DNA of 64,000 nt from Dyella sp. A6 (GTDB lineage: Bacteria; Pseudomonadota; Gammaproteobacteria; Xanthomonadales; Rhodanobacteraceae): contig NZ_CP132911.1 in the NCBI RefSeq assembly GCF_036320485.1, positions 2,976,001-3,040,000 on the forward strand. Reading direction: 5' to 3'. The position numbers and the translations under genes were made by a program. The stretch's first letter is position 1. Each line of letters opens with the position of its first letter. A model generated the notes under the pieces. The model worked only from the letters and a program-made list of their open reading frames with translations, was not told the origin of the DNA and did not search any database. This document shows, piece by piece, positions 1-8,850 of this stretch.

Positions 1-1085
1 TCAACGCCGAACGCCTGTACGGGCTGTTCCAGATCGCCGGCGCGGTGGTGCTGTTCGCGATACCCACGGTGCACAGCCCCGACACCATGTTCTGGGTGAT
101 GCTGCTCAACATGTGCTTCTACATGCCGACCATCTCGCTTTCCATCGCGGTGGCCTACAACGCGCTGAAGCAGCAGGACATGGATGTGGTGACCGTCTAC
201 CCGCCGATCCGCGTGTGGGGCACGGTCGGTTTCATCGCGGCGACCTGGACGGTGAGCCTGCTCGGCTTCGAGTCGTCCGCGACCCAGTTCCACGTGGCCG
301 CCGGCGCCTCGCTGCTGCTGGGCCTGTACGCGTTCACCCTGCCCAAGTGTCCGCCGAAGCTGGACGCCACGCACAGCCGCACGCTGACCGACCGCCTCGG
401 TCTCACCTCGTTCGTGCTGTTCAAGAACCGCAACATGGCGGTGTTCTTTATTTTCGCCATGCTGCTGGGCGCGGCGTTGCAGCTGACCAACGCCTACGGC
501 GACACCTTCCTGAAGGACTTCTCCAAGGTCCCCGCCTACCAGCACCTGCTGACGGTGAAGTACTCGGCGATCATCATCTCCATCTCGCAGTTCTCCGAAA
601 CCGCCTTCATCCTCACCATCCCGTTCTTCCTCAAGCGCTTCGGCATCAAGGCGGTGATGACCATGAGCATGCTGGCCTGGGTGCTGCGCTTCGGTCTGTT
701 CGCGTTCGGCAACCCGGACGGCGGTCTGTGGATGATCGTGCTGTCCTGCCTGATCTACGGCATGGCCTTCGACTTCTTCAACATTTCCGGCTCGCTGTTC
801 GTCGAGGGCCAGGCCGACCCGAAGATCCGCGCCAGCGCGCAGGGGCTGTTCATGCTGATGACCAACGGCATCGGCGCCGTGCTGGGCAGCCTGATCGCGG
901 GCTGGATGATCGACCACTTCTTCACCAACCACAGCTGCAACGACACGTTGCTGATCTGCAAGGACTGGCGCGGCATCTGGCTGACCTTCGCCACCTATTC
1001 GCTGATCATGGCGGCCTTGTTCGTGCCGTTGTTCAAGCACCGGCACGAGCGCAAGGCGACGACGGAGGTCGCGCCCACGCACTGA
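1..1085 (+). CDS. Nucleoside:H+ symporter (NupG/XapB-like MFS permease), 5' truncated
   Basis: The reading frame is open from base 3 at the left edge, so the true start lies outside the window. About 360 residues are visible, against roughly 400-420 for the family, so one or two N-terminal helices are missing. The visible part is strongly hydrophobic, with about nine or ten membrane segments. The stretch PPIRVWGTVGFI matches the conserved central motif of the NHS family of nucleoside-proton symporters (E. coli NupG and XapB have IRLWGTIGW here). The expected role is inner-membrane uptake of nucleosides driven by the proton gradient. It converges on the GGDEF gene, with 7 bases between the two stop codons. 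Substrate range cannot be read from the sequence. Confidence 0.85.
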   Translation, partial: NAERLYGLFQIAGAVVLFAIPTVHSPDTMFWVMLLNMCFYMPTISLSIAVAYNALKQQDMDVVTVYPPIRVWGTVGFIAATWTVSLLGFESSATQFHVAAGASLLLGLYAFTLPKCPPKLDATHSRTLTDRLGLTSFVLFKNRNMAVFFIFAMLLGAALQLTNAYGDTFLKDFSKVPAYQHLLTVKYSAIIISISQFSETAFILTIPFFLKRFGIKAVMTMSMLAWVLRFGLFAFGNPDGGLWMIVLSCLIYGMAFDFFNISGSLFVEGQADPKIRASAQGLFMLMTNGIGAVLGSLIAGWMIDHFFTNHSCNDTLLICKDWRGIWLTFATYSLIMAALFVPLFKHRHERKATTEVAPTH

Positions 1086-1092
1086 GCGCTAC

Positions 1093-2874
1093 TCAGGTCA
1101 CCAGGGTGCTGGCCACCACGCGGTTGCGGCCGTGCGCCTTGGCCTCGTAGAGCGCCTGGTCGGCCGAGCGCATCCAGCTGCTGATGTCGTGGCAGCGCAC
1201 ACCGTCGAACACAGCCACGCCGATGCTGATGGTGATGCGTGACACCTTGGCATCCGCCGGCAGCGGCATCGCCGCCATCTCGGCGCGCAGGGTTTCGGCC
1301 AGGCGCATGCCGGCCTCCGCGCCCATGTCCGGGCAGAGCACGACGAACTCCTCGCCGCCGATGCGGGCGACATGGCCCGCCGCCCCGCTGACACGACACA
1401 GGCAGGAAGTCACGATGGTCAGCACCAGATCGCCCTGCGCATGACCGGCCTGGTCGTTGACGCGCTTGAAGTGGTCCACGTCGATCAGCAGCAGCACGTG
1501 CGCCTGCAGCGGTGAGGGCAACGGCCTGGCCAGCAGGGCATCGACGCGTTGCTGGAACGCGCGCCGGTTTTCGATGCCGGTGAGCGGATCGCGCTGAGCC
1601 TGCGCGCGCAGCTCGGCCGCATGGCGGCGTTGCGCGTGCAGCAGCAGGAACAACAGCAGCGCCACCAGCGCGCCGCCCACCGCCACGATCTTGGTGAGCA
1701 GGCTGCCCAGGGCCTCGCGCCGACGTGCCTCGTCGCGCCGCGCGGCCTCGGCCTGGGCCGCCTTCAGCTGCAGGTCCTTCAGCTGGTTCTCGCGCTTCAG
1801 CGAGAGAATCTGCAGTTCCTTCTCGCGGGTGGCGTAACGGGCCTCCAGCTCCGCTTCGTCCGAACGCAGCACCGCAGTGTTGCGCACGTCCAGGTCGCCG
1901 GCCACTTCGCGCATGTCGTCCAGCGCCGGACGCAGCTTGCCCATGGCCGCCTCCAGCCGGCTGCGCTGCTCCAGCTCATCGGGCAGCAGGCCGTGAATAT
2001 GCTGGGCACGGGCGTCGCGGATGATTGAATCCATCAGCTCCAATGCATGTTGCCGCTGCCCCATCGCCTCGTAGTCCAGGGCAATGTCCATGCGCGAACC
2101 GAACGCGTCACTGATGCGCCCTGCCTTCAGCTCCTGCTTCAGCGAAGCCTGCGACAACGGCAGCGCCTCGCGCACGCGGCCGGTCTTGCGGTACGCCTGG
2201 GACAGGTTGTCGCCCACCAGCACCACCATTTCCTGCGCGCCGATCTGCGCGAAATGCCGACGCCCGCTGAGATAGACCTTGATGGCAGCGGCGTAACGGC
2301 CAAGGTTCGTGTAGACGATGCCCAGGTCGTTTTCCGCGTTGCCCTGGCCCCACAAGTCGTGCTGGCTGCGGTAGGTGTCGATGGCCTGGCGACACAACGG
2401 TACCGCCCGATCGAACTCTTCGGACATCGCGTAGGCGTCGCACAGGGTGTAGCGCATCCGTCCCAGCATCAGCGGGTCGGTCGTGCCCTGCACCCTGGCG
2501 ACCGCCTGCAGCTCCTCGCTGACGCCGTCGCCCTCGCCGGTGGCGATCATCTGGCGCGAGCGCAGGAACCCGGCATCGGCAGCAGCAGCCGGGTCATGGT
2601 TTTGCTGGGCGAGGTCGTCCAGCATGACCGTGGCTTCGGTCAGGGCCGCATCGTCGTTGACGTTCACTGCCGCCGTGCCCATCAGCCACAGCCGCTCGCG
2701 CGTCTCCGGCTCGCCCATCGGCGGGGTCTGCCGGTCCAGTTGCTGACGGATGTCGGCAATCAGCGCATGCGGATCGGTCTCGGTGCGATAACGCAGCGCG
2801 TCGCGCGCAGACATGCCCTGCCCATGCACAAGCACCGGCAGCATCAGCAGAGCCGCAAGCATGAACCCCTGCAT
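1093..2874 (-). CDS. TPR-repeat membrane diguanylate cyclase (GGDEF)
   Basis: 593 residues from the ATG at 2874. The frame is open further upstream, but this ATG begins a signal-like hydrophobic stretch (MQGFMLAALLMLPVLVHGQG), whereas the upstream part reads as non-protein. Order: signal sequence, about 350 residues of TPR-like helical repeats predicted outside the membrane, a coiled stretch, one membrane helix (GGALVALLLFLLLH, about residues 405-425), then a C-terminal GGDEF domain of about 165 residues. The signature is RIGGEEF, so cyclic-di-GMP synthesis is expected. The allosteric RxxD inhibitory site normally found five residues before the signature is absent. Later motifs (SIGVAVF, ADQALYEAKAHGRNRV) are complete. 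The likely job is sensing through the periplasmic TPRs with c-di-GMP output in the cytoplasm; the ligand is unknown. Confidence 0.85.
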   Translation of the reverse strand: MQGFMLAALLMLPVLVHGQGMSARDALRYRTETDPHALIADIRQQLDRQTPPMGEPETRERLWLMGTAAVNVNDDAALTEATVMLDDLAQQNHDPAAAADAGFLRSRQMIATGEGDGVSEELQAVARVQGTTDPLMLGRMRYTLCDAYAMSEEFDRAVPLCRQAIDTYRSQHDLWGQGNAENDLGIVYTNLGRYAAAIKVYLSGRRHFAQIGAQEMVVLVGDNLSQAYRKTGRVREALPLSQASLKQELKAGRISDAFGSRMDIALDYEAMGQRQHALELMDSIIRDARAQHIHGLLPDELEQRSRLEAAMGKLRPALDDMREVAGDLDVRNTAVLRSDEAELEARYATREKELQILSLKRENQLKDLQLKAAQAEAARRDEARRREALGSLLTKIVAVGGALVALLLFLLLHAQRRHAAELRAQAQRDPLTGIENRRAFQQRVDALLARPLPSPLQAHVLLLIDVDHFKRVNDQAGHAQGDLVLTIVTSCLCRVSGAAGHVARIGGEEFVVLCPDMGAEAGMRLAETLRAEMAAMPLPADAKVSRITISIGVAVFDGVRCHDISSWMRSADQALYEAKAHGRNRVVASTLVT

Positions 2875-2955
2875 CGAACGCCCGTCCAAGGCCCGATCCA
2901 AAGCTGCATTTTTGGACGGCTGGCCGCCCGGCGCAAGTCTCGGTGCCGGGGCGGT

Positions 2956-2961
2956 TACAAT
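2956..2961 (+). promoter_or_regulatory. -10 element of dusB, leaderless arrangement
   Basis: TACAAT lies exactly six bases before the dusB ATG, so transcription should start at or next to the A of the start codon. No Shine-Dalgarno sequence precedes the ATG. No good -35 hexamer is visible at 16-18 bases. Uup at 9556 has the same TACAAT-N6-ATG layout. Confidence 0.5.
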
Positions 2962-2967
2962 TCCCGC

Positions 2968-3954
2968 ATGCAGATCGGCCCTTACCACCTCGACCCGCCG
3001 CTGGTGCTGGCCCCCATGGCAGGGGTCACCGACAAGCCGTTCCGTCTGCTGTGCAAACGGCTGGGCGCGGGGCTGGCCGTGTCGGAAATGACCACCGCCG
3101 ACCCGCGTCTGTGGCATACCCGCAAATCGCTGCGGCGGATGGACCACGCCGGCGAACCCGAGCCGGTGAGCGTGCAGATCGCCGGCGCCGACCCGGCCGT
3201 GCTGGCCGAGGCGGCGCGCTTCAACGTGGCCAACGGGGCGCAGATCGTCGACATCAACATGGGCTGCCCGGCAAAAAAGGTCTGCAATGTCTGGGCCGGC
3301 TCGGCCCTGCTGCAGGACGAATCGCTGGTGGCGCGCATCTGCAAGGCGGTCGCCGACGCGGTCGAGGTGCCGGTGACCCTGAAGATCCGCACCGGCTGGG
3401 ACCGCGACCACAGGAACGCGCTGGCCATCGCCCGCATCGCCGAGGACAGCGGCATTGCCGCCCTGGCGGTGCATGGCCGCACCCGCGCCGACAAGTACGA
3501 AGGCGAAGCCGAATACGAGACCATCGCTGCGGTGAAGGCCAGCGTGCGCATCCCGGTGCTGGCCAACGGCGACATCAGCACGCCGGAACGTGCCCGCCAC
3601 GTGCTCGACGCCACCGGCGCCGACGCGCTGATGATCGGCCGCGGCGCCCAGGGCCGGCCATGGATCTTCCGCGAGATCGCGCACTACCTCGCCACTGGCG
3701 AGAAGCTGCCCGAGCCCACGCCGGATGAAGTGGCGACGATCCTGCTCGGCCACCTGGAACACCTGTACGCGTTCTACGGCGAACAAGCCGGCGTGCGCAT
3801 CGCGCGCAAGCACCTGGGCTGGTACGCCAAGGACCGCCCCGAGAACGCCGCTTTCCGTGACGTGGCCAACCGTGCCGAAAGCGCGCAGGAACAGCTGCGC
3901 CTCACCCGCGACTATTTCGCCGCACTGGCCGCCGGCGAACGCCTCGCGGCCTGA
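2968..3954 (+). CDS. dusB: tRNA-dihydrouridine synthase B
   Basis: 328 residues from the ATG at 2968; the longer open frame upstream does not resemble protein. An FMN enzyme that reduces specific uridines in the tRNA D-loop with NADPH. The N-terminal TIM barrel has LAPMAGVTDKPFR (FMN binding), INMGCPAKKV with the catalytic cysteine at about residue 101, the substrate-side KIRTGWD, VHGRTR, and the phosphate-binding MIGRGAQGRPW. The C-terminal helical domain follows. In enterobacteria dusB is the first gene of the dusB-fis operon. Here no fis follows: the next gene is convergent and only 13 bases away. Confidence 0.95.
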   Translation: MQIGPYHLDPPLVLAPMAGVTDKPFRLLCKRLGAGLAVSEMTTADPRLWHTRKSLRRMDHAGEPEPVSVQIAGADPAVLAEAARFNVANGAQIVDINMGCPAKKVCNVWAGSALLQDESLVARICKAVADAVEVPVTLKIRTGWDRDHRNALAIARIAEDSGIAALAVHGRTRADKYEGEAEYETIAAVKASVRIPVLANGDISTPERARHVLDATGADALMIGRGAQGRPWIFREIAHYLATGEKLPEPTPDEVATILLGHLEHLYAFYGEQAGVRIARKHLGWYAKDRPENAAFRDVANRAESAQEQLRLTRDYFAALAAGERLAA

Positions 3955-3967
3955 CCGGTACCCGCGC

Positions 3968-4798
3968 TCAGGCTGCCAGCACCTCGGGTCCGGCATCGTC
4001 GGCGGTCAGGCATAGGCGCGGTGGAATCTCGGCCAGCACCTCGCCGCGATGGCTGAGCAGGCGCAGGGTTCCGTGCGCGTCCTCGCTCAATGCGGTCAGG
4101 CTCTCCACCCAGTCGCCATCATTGGCGTAGACCAGTCCGTCGCGCTGGATCAGCCCGGCCCGATGAATGTGTCCGCAGACGATGCCGTCCAGCCGGCGAC
4201 GCGTCGCGTCATCCAGACCCGCCTGTACGAAGCGCGCGATATAGCGTTCGGCCGCGCCGCTCTGCCGTTTCACGAAGGCGGACAGCGACCAGTAGCGCAG
4301 GCCCAGCCGACGACGCGCCAGATTCAGCCAGCGGTTGCAGCTGAGGATGCGGTAGTAGATCCAGTCGCCCAGCTGTTCCTGCAGGTCGCCGAACTGGGTG
4401 ACGTTGTCGTAGTCGTCGCCATGCGTGACCAGCAGTCGACGGCCATCGGCAGTGACGTGCACGACTCGTCGGCGCACCCGCATGCCCGGCACCATCAGGC
4501 CGCACAGCTTGCGCAGCGGCCGGTCGTGATTGCCGGGCACGTAGACCAGCGCCGTGCCGCGCTGATGCAGCGCGTGCAGCGCCTCGATCACGCGCGCATG
4601 CGCACCGCTCCAGCGCGTGCGACGGCGGGCGATCCACCACAGGTCGACGATGTCGCCGACCAGGTACAGCCGCTCGCAACGCAGGTTGTCGAGGAACTCC
4701 GCCAGCTCCGTCGCATGGCAGTGCTTGGCCCCCAGGTGCACGTCGGAAATGAATACTGCCCGCAACCGCCGATCGCCCTGGCCGGCCACCCGCTTCAT
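3968..4798 (-). CDS. LpxH-like metallophosphoesterase (UDP-2,3-diacylglucosamine diphosphatase family)
   Basis: 276 residues. The calcineurin-like two-metal site is complete: FISDVHLGAKH (D and H), LVGDIVDLW (D), PGNHDRPL (N, H, D), THGDDYD and GHIHRAG. This pattern matches the LpxH branch, which cleaves the pyrophosphate of UDP-diacylglucosamine in lipid A synthesis. Proteins of this subfamily that sit beside acyltransferases are not always the true LpxH, so the substrate is uncertain. The ATG overlaps the stop of the upstream acyltransferase gene by four bases (ATGA), so the two are translated as a unit. The start at 4798 is set by that overlap. Confidence 0.8.
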   Translation of the reverse strand: MKRVAGQGDRRLRAVFISDVHLGAKHCHATELAEFLDNLRCERLYLVGDIVDLWWIARRRTRWSGAHARVIEALHALHQRGTALVYVPGNHDRPLRKLCGLMVPGMRVRRRVVHVTADGRRLLVTHGDDYDNVTQFGDLQEQLGDWIYYRILSCNRWLNLARRRLGLRYWSLSAFVKRQSGAAERYIARFVQAGLDDATRRRLDGIVCGHIHRAGLIQRDGLVYANDGDWVESLTALSEDAHGTLRLLSHRGEVLAEIPPRLCLTADDAGPEVLAA

Positions 4799-6501
4799 GC
4801 CGTTGCACCCTGCCGGCGTTCCAGATAGCGCTGGCGCTTGCGTGGTCGCAGCCGCTCCAGGTCCACCTCGATCAGCCCGTCGACACAAGCGCTGAAGTCC
4901 GGATCCACGCTGAAGGCGAGAAAGCTTGCACCGCCCGGCTCGCACAGCTCGGTGTACTGCTTGTAGAGCATCGGCACGGTGGCGCCGACACGGCCCAGTG
5001 CGGCCTTCATCGCGTCGAAGGCCGCATCGATGTCGAGACCGTCGAACAAGGGTGCCGCCGCCTCGAACACGAACGGCCGCAGCGCATCGGCCAGCACCTG
5101 CTCGCTGCCGTAGAAGCGCTGGTAATAGCTCACCACCTGCTCCGCTGCATCGCGCGGCAAGGTCCCGCTGATCGACACGGCACCGAACAGGTAGCGCACG
5201 CCGGGATGGCGCTGCAGATAGGCGCCGATGCCCTGCCACAGATAGTCCAGGCTGCGGCTGCCCCAATAGTCGGGTACCACGAAACTGCGCCCCAGTTCCA
5301 CCCCGTTGGCCAGCCGCGGTATCGCCGCGTCGGCGTAGCGGAACAGCGACGCCGTATACAGGCCCGCCAGGCCCGAGCGGGCCAGCGCCTCGGCGCCACG
5401 TATCACACGGTAGGCACCGGCAATCCGCGCTGCGCCGCTGTCCCACACCAGAATGTGGTCGTACCACGCGTCGTAGGCGTCCAGGTCGCAGCTACGGCCG
5501 GTGCCCTCGCCCACCTGGCGGAAGGTCAGCTCGCGCAGCCGGCCGATTTCCTGCAGCAGCGGCGTGCCCCCGGCCTGGCGCGCCAGCCGGATCTGCTTGC
5601 CGTCGCTGGTCTTGCCGAGCAGCTCGGTCGCTTCGATCGCGGCGACCAGTTCGGCCTGGTCGACCGCCGTGGCGAGCGGCTCGGGCGCGCCATTCGCCGG
5701 TGCATCCTGCCGGCCGATGGCATACAGCGCGCGTCGTATGCGGCGCACCGCTTCGCGCTCGCTTTCAGCGGCCGCGACCGCGGTTTTCTCGCCCACGTGC
5801 AGACGTACCGGCTGCTGCCGGCGGGCAAACATCTCACGCGCCAGCAGCGCCGTCGAGGCCGGCCGGTACAGCGCCGAGACACCATAGAAAAGCCTGGAAT
5901 TGCGTGCCTCGATGCGTACCGGCAACACCGGCGCATCGGCATTGCGCGCGAAGCGCAGGAAGCCGTGCCGCCAACGCGTGTCGCTGACCCCGCGCGGACC
6001 CAGACGGGACACCTCGCCGGCCGGAAACACGATCACGCACTGCTCGTCCTGCAGCGCCCGTTCCACCCGGCGCAGACTGCCTGCGCCGGCGCTACCGCCG
6101 AACACGCGCACCGGCAGCATCAGTTCGGCCAGCGGCTCGACCAGCATCAGCATTTCGTTGGCGACGATCCTGACGTCCGGCCGGACCCGCCCGACCATGT
6201 CCAGCAGCGCCAGCGCATCTAGCGCGCCGCATGGGTGATTGGCAACGATCAGCAGGCGGCCACGCGGCGGAATGCGCGCCAGATCGGCCGGCTCCACGGC
6301 ATAGTCGAGATCGAGGAAGCGCAGGCCTTCGCGCAGGAAATCCAGGCCACGCAGGTGACTATGGGTACGCACGAAGGTGTCGATGCTGTCGAACCTTGAC
6401 CAGCGGGCCAGGGTTCTCAGCAAGGGGGTGGCGATACGGCCACGACGGCCGCGGAACCAATGGGGATATCGCTGCTGCAGACGCTGTTCGATGGCTTGCA
6501 T
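4795..6501 (-). CDS. Fused PlsC-type and OlsB-type acyltransferase (OlsF-like aminolipid synthase candidate)
   Basis: 568 residues with two catalytic modules. The N-terminal half (about residues 60-270) is a glycerolipid-acyltransferase fold: VANHPCGALDALAL is a variant of the HxxxxD box, and VIVFPAGEVSR is the usual FPEG-type block. The C-terminal half (about 300-540) is an OlsB/hemolysin-type GNAT N-acyltransferase, with SCDLDAYDAWYDHIL, GVELGRSFVVPDYW and FGAVSISG. The same order occurs in OlsF, where the C-terminal part makes the N-acyl amino acid and the N-terminal part adds the second acyl chain to give ornithine lipid. The amino acid used here cannot be told from sequence. It is translationally coupled to the LpxH-like gene downstream, which suggests membrane-lipid work. 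Confidence 0.72.
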   Translation of the reverse strand: MQAIEQRLQQRYPHWFRGRRGRIATPLLRTLARWSRFDSIDTFVRTHSHLRGLDFLREGLRFLDLDYAVEPADLARIPPRGRLLIVANHPCGALDALALLDMVGRVRPDVRIVANEMLMLVEPLAELMLPVRVFGGSAGAGSLRRVERALQDEQCVIVFPAGEVSRLGPRGVSDTRWRHGFLRFARNADAPVLPVRIEARNSRLFYGVSALYRPASTALLAREMFARRQQPVRLHVGEKTAVAAAESEREAVRRIRRALYAIGRQDAPANGAPEPLATAVDQAELVAAIEATELLGKTSDGKQIRLARQAGGTPLLQEIGRLRELTFRQVGEGTGRSCDLDAYDAWYDHILVWDSGAARIAGAYRVIRGAEALARSGLAGLYTASLFRYADAAIPRLANGVELGRSFVVPDYWGSRSLDYLWQGIGAYLQRHPGVRYLFGAVSISGTLPRDAAEQVVSYYQRFYGSEQVLADALRPFVFEAAAPLFDGLDIDAAFDAMKAALGRVGATVPMLYKQYTELCEPGGASFLAFSVDPDFSACVDGLIEVDLERLRPRKRQRYLERRQGATA

Positions 6502-6636
6502 ATCGGCAACGCTCGGCTTCGCTCCGTCGCAAGCATGCGCGGCTTTCGGGACGCTGGCGTTGCGCGCCTGCGTCAGAGCGGTGACAGCGGCCGGGGCGCC
6601 ATCAGGCCCCGGCGTGCAGCAGTCCGGTCGGCGCGG

Positions 6637-7368
6637 CTATTCCGCGGCCGCGTGTGCCGGCCGCGGCGGGAACCCGTAATGCGCCAGCACCGGCTTCAGA
6701 GCCGCGATCCAGATCGCGTAGCCGGCCGGCGTCATGTGCAGGCCGTCGGGACGGAACAGACTGGCCGACGGCCGGCCTTGCCCGTGCAGCATGCGCGTAG
6801 CCACGTCGACATACGTCACATCGTGCTGCGTCGCGGCCCATTGCCGGATCAGCCGATTTGCCGCACGCATGCGCGGCCACAGCGACCAGCGCGCCCGGCT
6901 GGGCTTGATCGAGACGAAAGCCACCGGCACCTGCGGCAGGTCGTGTCGCACACGCGCCACGAAGGCCCGGAAGTGTGCGGCCACCTGCGCCGGCGCCAGA
7001 CCCTCGGCAATATCGTTGTCGCCCGCGTACATCACGATCAGCGCGGGGTGATACGGCACCACGATGCGGTCGGCGTAATAGGTCGAATCGGCAATGGCGG
7101 ATCCGCCGAAACCGCGATCGATCACCGGCACGCCAGGAAAATCCCCGGCCAGGGTGGGCGCCCAGAAACGGATCGACGAACTGCCAATGAACAGCACGCC
7201 ATGCTGCGGCGGAGGGTTGCTTCGGTCGTGCGCCACGAAGGCGTCGATATCGGTGCGCCAGTGCGCCGGCGAGGGTGGCTGTTGGCCAGCGGCGAACGCC
7301 AACGGCAGGGCCAGCATCAACAGTGCCCCGACCAGCCAGCGCAGCTTCCGGTTGACGACTCGATTCAT
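6637..7368 (-). CDS. Secreted SGNH/GDSL-family hydrolase
   Basis: 243 residues from the ATG at 7368, which begins a typical signal peptide (LVGALLMLALPLAFAAG). The four SGNH blocks can be followed: FIGSSSIRFW (block I, catalytic serine), GFGGSAIAD (glycine of block II), YAGDNDIAEG (asparagine of block III) and DGLHMTPAGY (aspartate and histidine of block V). An esterase or lipase acting in the periplasm or outside is expected; the substrate is unknown. It stands alone between the acyltransferase pair and metK, with divergent orientation to metK. Confidence 0.82.
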   Translation of the reverse strand: MNRVVNRKLRWLVGALLMLALPLAFAAGQQPPSPAHWRTDIDAFVAHDRSNPPPQHGVLFIGSSSIRFWAPTLAGDFPGVPVIDRGFGGSAIADSTYYADRIVVPYHPALIVMYAGDNDIAEGLAPAQVAAHFRAFVARVRHDLPQVPVAFVSIKPSRARWSLWPRMRAANRLIRQWAATQHDVTYVDVATRMLHGQGRPSASLFRPDGLHMTPAGYAIWIAALKPVLAHYGFPPRPAHAAAE

Positions 7369-7542
7369 CACGATGCTCCACGCGGATCCATCCGCATTAT
7401 GCAGCAGCGCCTGCCGGCGCCGACGCCAGCCCCGCCCCGTTGCCGCCACCCGCGCCTGAACGCAGGCCATCACCGCCCTGTCATGGTGCGACCGCACGAT
7501 GAAATTCCGGGCGACTGGCTGTATCATGAGCAATCCCTTTCC

Positions 7543-7569
7543 ATCTCTTTATCCGTAAAGAAGGATAAA
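7543..7569 (+). promoter_or_regulatory. metK leader: candidate operator and two competing hairpins over the ribosome binding site
   Basis: Two exclusive inverted repeats overlap here. One is TCTTTA (7546-7551) with TAAAGA (7556-7561) around a TCCG loop. The other is TTTATCC (7548-7554) with GGATAAA (7563-7569), whose second arm contains the purine-rich GAAGGA (7560-7565) that serves as ribosome binding site. As DNA, the block starting ATCTCTTTATCCG resembles the operator-like palindrome upstream of metF (54492-54515). A -10-like TATCAT at 7522-7527 would place the start of transcription near 7534. No published riboswitch class was recognised. Confidence 0.4.
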
Positions 7570-7576
7570 TGCCGCG

Positions 7577-8776
7577 ATGAGCAACTTCCTCTTCACCTCC
7601 GAATCGGTCTCCGAAGGCCATCCGGACAAGGTCGCCGACCAGATCTCCGACGCCGTCCTCGACGCGATCCTCGCGCAGGACCCCCGCGCCCGCGTGGCCT
7701 GCGAAACGATGGTGAAGACCGGCGTCGCGATCGTCGCCGGCGAGATCACCACCAGCGCCTGGATCGATCTGGAGGGCCTGACCCGCAAGGTCATCCTCGA
7801 TATCGGCTACGACTCCAGCGACGTCGGCTTCGACGGCGCCACCTGCGGCGTGCTGAACCTGATCGGCAAGCAGTCGCCGGACATCAACCAGGGCGTGGAC
7901 CGCAAGAAGCCCGAGGAACAGGGTGCCGGCGACCAGGGCCTGATGTTCGGCTACGCCACCAACGAGACCAAGGACTTCATGCCGGCGGCGGTGTACTACT
8001 CGCACCGTCTGGTCGAGCGCCAGGCCAAGGTGCGCAAGAAAAAGAACTCGCCGCTACCGTGGCTGCGCCCGGACGCCAAGAGCCAGGTCACGCTGCGCTA
8101 CGAGAACGACCAGGCCGTGGCGATCGACGCAGTGGTGCTGTCGACCCAGCACGACCCGGGCGTGAAGCAGAAGGACCTGATCGAAGCCGTGCGCGAGGAA
8201 ATCCTCAAGCCGGTGCTGCCGGCCAAGCTGCTGCACAAGGGCACCAAATTCCACATCAACCCGACCGGCAAGTTCGTGATCGGCGGCCCGGTGGGCGACT
8301 GCGGCCTGACCGGCCGCAAGATCATCGTCGACACCTACGGCGGCTGGGCCCGCCACGGCGGCGGCGCGTTTTCCGGCAAGGACCCGTCCAAGGTCGACCG
8401 CTCGGCGGCCTACGCCGCACGCTACGTGGCCAAGAACGTGGTGGCCGCCGGCCTGGCCGACCGCTGCGAAGTGCAGGTGTCCTACGCGATCGGCGTGGCC
8501 GAGCCCACCTCGATCTCGGTGACCACCTTCGGCACCGGCAAGATTCCGGACGAGAAGATCGAGAAGCTGATCCGCAAGCACTTCGACCTGCGCCCGTACG
8601 GCATCATCAAGATGCTCGACCTGATCCACCCGATGTACCAGCAGACCGCCAGCTACGGCCACTTCGGCCGCAGCCCCTACGAGGTGAAGGCCGCCGACGG
8701 CAGCACCTACACCGCGTTCTCGTGGGAAAAGACCGACAAGGCCGAAGCGCTGCGCGCCGACGCCAAACTGAAGTAA
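7577..8776 (+). CDS. metK: S-adenosylmethionine synthetase
   Basis: 399 residues, the full usual length. It makes SAM from methionine and ATP in the cytoplasm. Clear signatures: [14 protein letters not shown] at the N terminus (ATP and metal ligands), GEITT, the [13 protein letters not shown] hexapeptide region that covers the active site, and [18 protein letters not shown] (the phosphate loop). The ATG at 7577 overlaps the stop of a three-codon reading frame (ATG CCG CGA TGA, 7569-7580) placed just after the GAAGGA ribosome binding site, so initiation may be modulated. A strong terminator follows. metK, ahcY, metF and the metX operon of this window form most of the SAM cycle. Confidence 0.97.
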   Translation: MSNFLFTSESVSEGHPDKVADQISDAVLDAILAQDPRARVACETMVKTGVAIVAGEITTSAWIDLEGLTRKVILDIGYDSSDVGFDGATCGVLNLIGKQSPDINQGVDRKKPEEQGAGDQGLMFGYATNETKDFMPAAVYYSHRLVERQAKVRKKKNSPLPWLRPDAKSQVTLRYENDQAVAIDAVVLSTQHDPGVKQKDLIEAVREEILKPVLPAKLLHKGTKFHINPTGKFVIGGPVGDCGLTGRKIIVDTYGGWARHGGGAFSGKDPSKVDRSAAYAARYVAKNVVAAGLADRCEVQVSYAIGVAEPTSISVTTFGTGKIPDEKIEKLIRKHFDLRPYGIIKMLDLIHPMYQQTASYGHFGRSPYEVKAADGSTYTAFSWEKTDKAEALRADAKLK

Positions 8777-8814
8777 TCGGCGGCGCGGCGTCCAGCACGC
8801 CGGAGTCGCATACG

Positions 8815-8850
8815 CAGACGGGCCGCCCCCTTGGGCGGCCCGTCTGTTTT
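8815..8850. terminator. Bidirectional intrinsic terminator between metK and the methyltransferase gene
   Basis: A 14-base arm starting CAGACGGGCC (8815-8828) pairs with 8833-8846 around a short loop, followed by TTTT on the plus strand. The minus-strand methyltransferase ends at 8849, so the same hairpin lies immediately past its stop and can serve both convergent genes. Confidence 0.85.

Noticed and set aside
2047..2967. Long open frame upstream of and in frame with dusB
   Set aside because: It is the antisense of the TPR-GGDEF gene in a high-GC genome and has no protein-like composition. dusB homology starts at 2968.
2875..3996. N-terminal extension of the GGDEF protein to 967 residues
   Set aside because: The extra part is the mirror of dusB, is rich in H, R, G and V as expected of antisense frames, and would bury the signal-like sequence.
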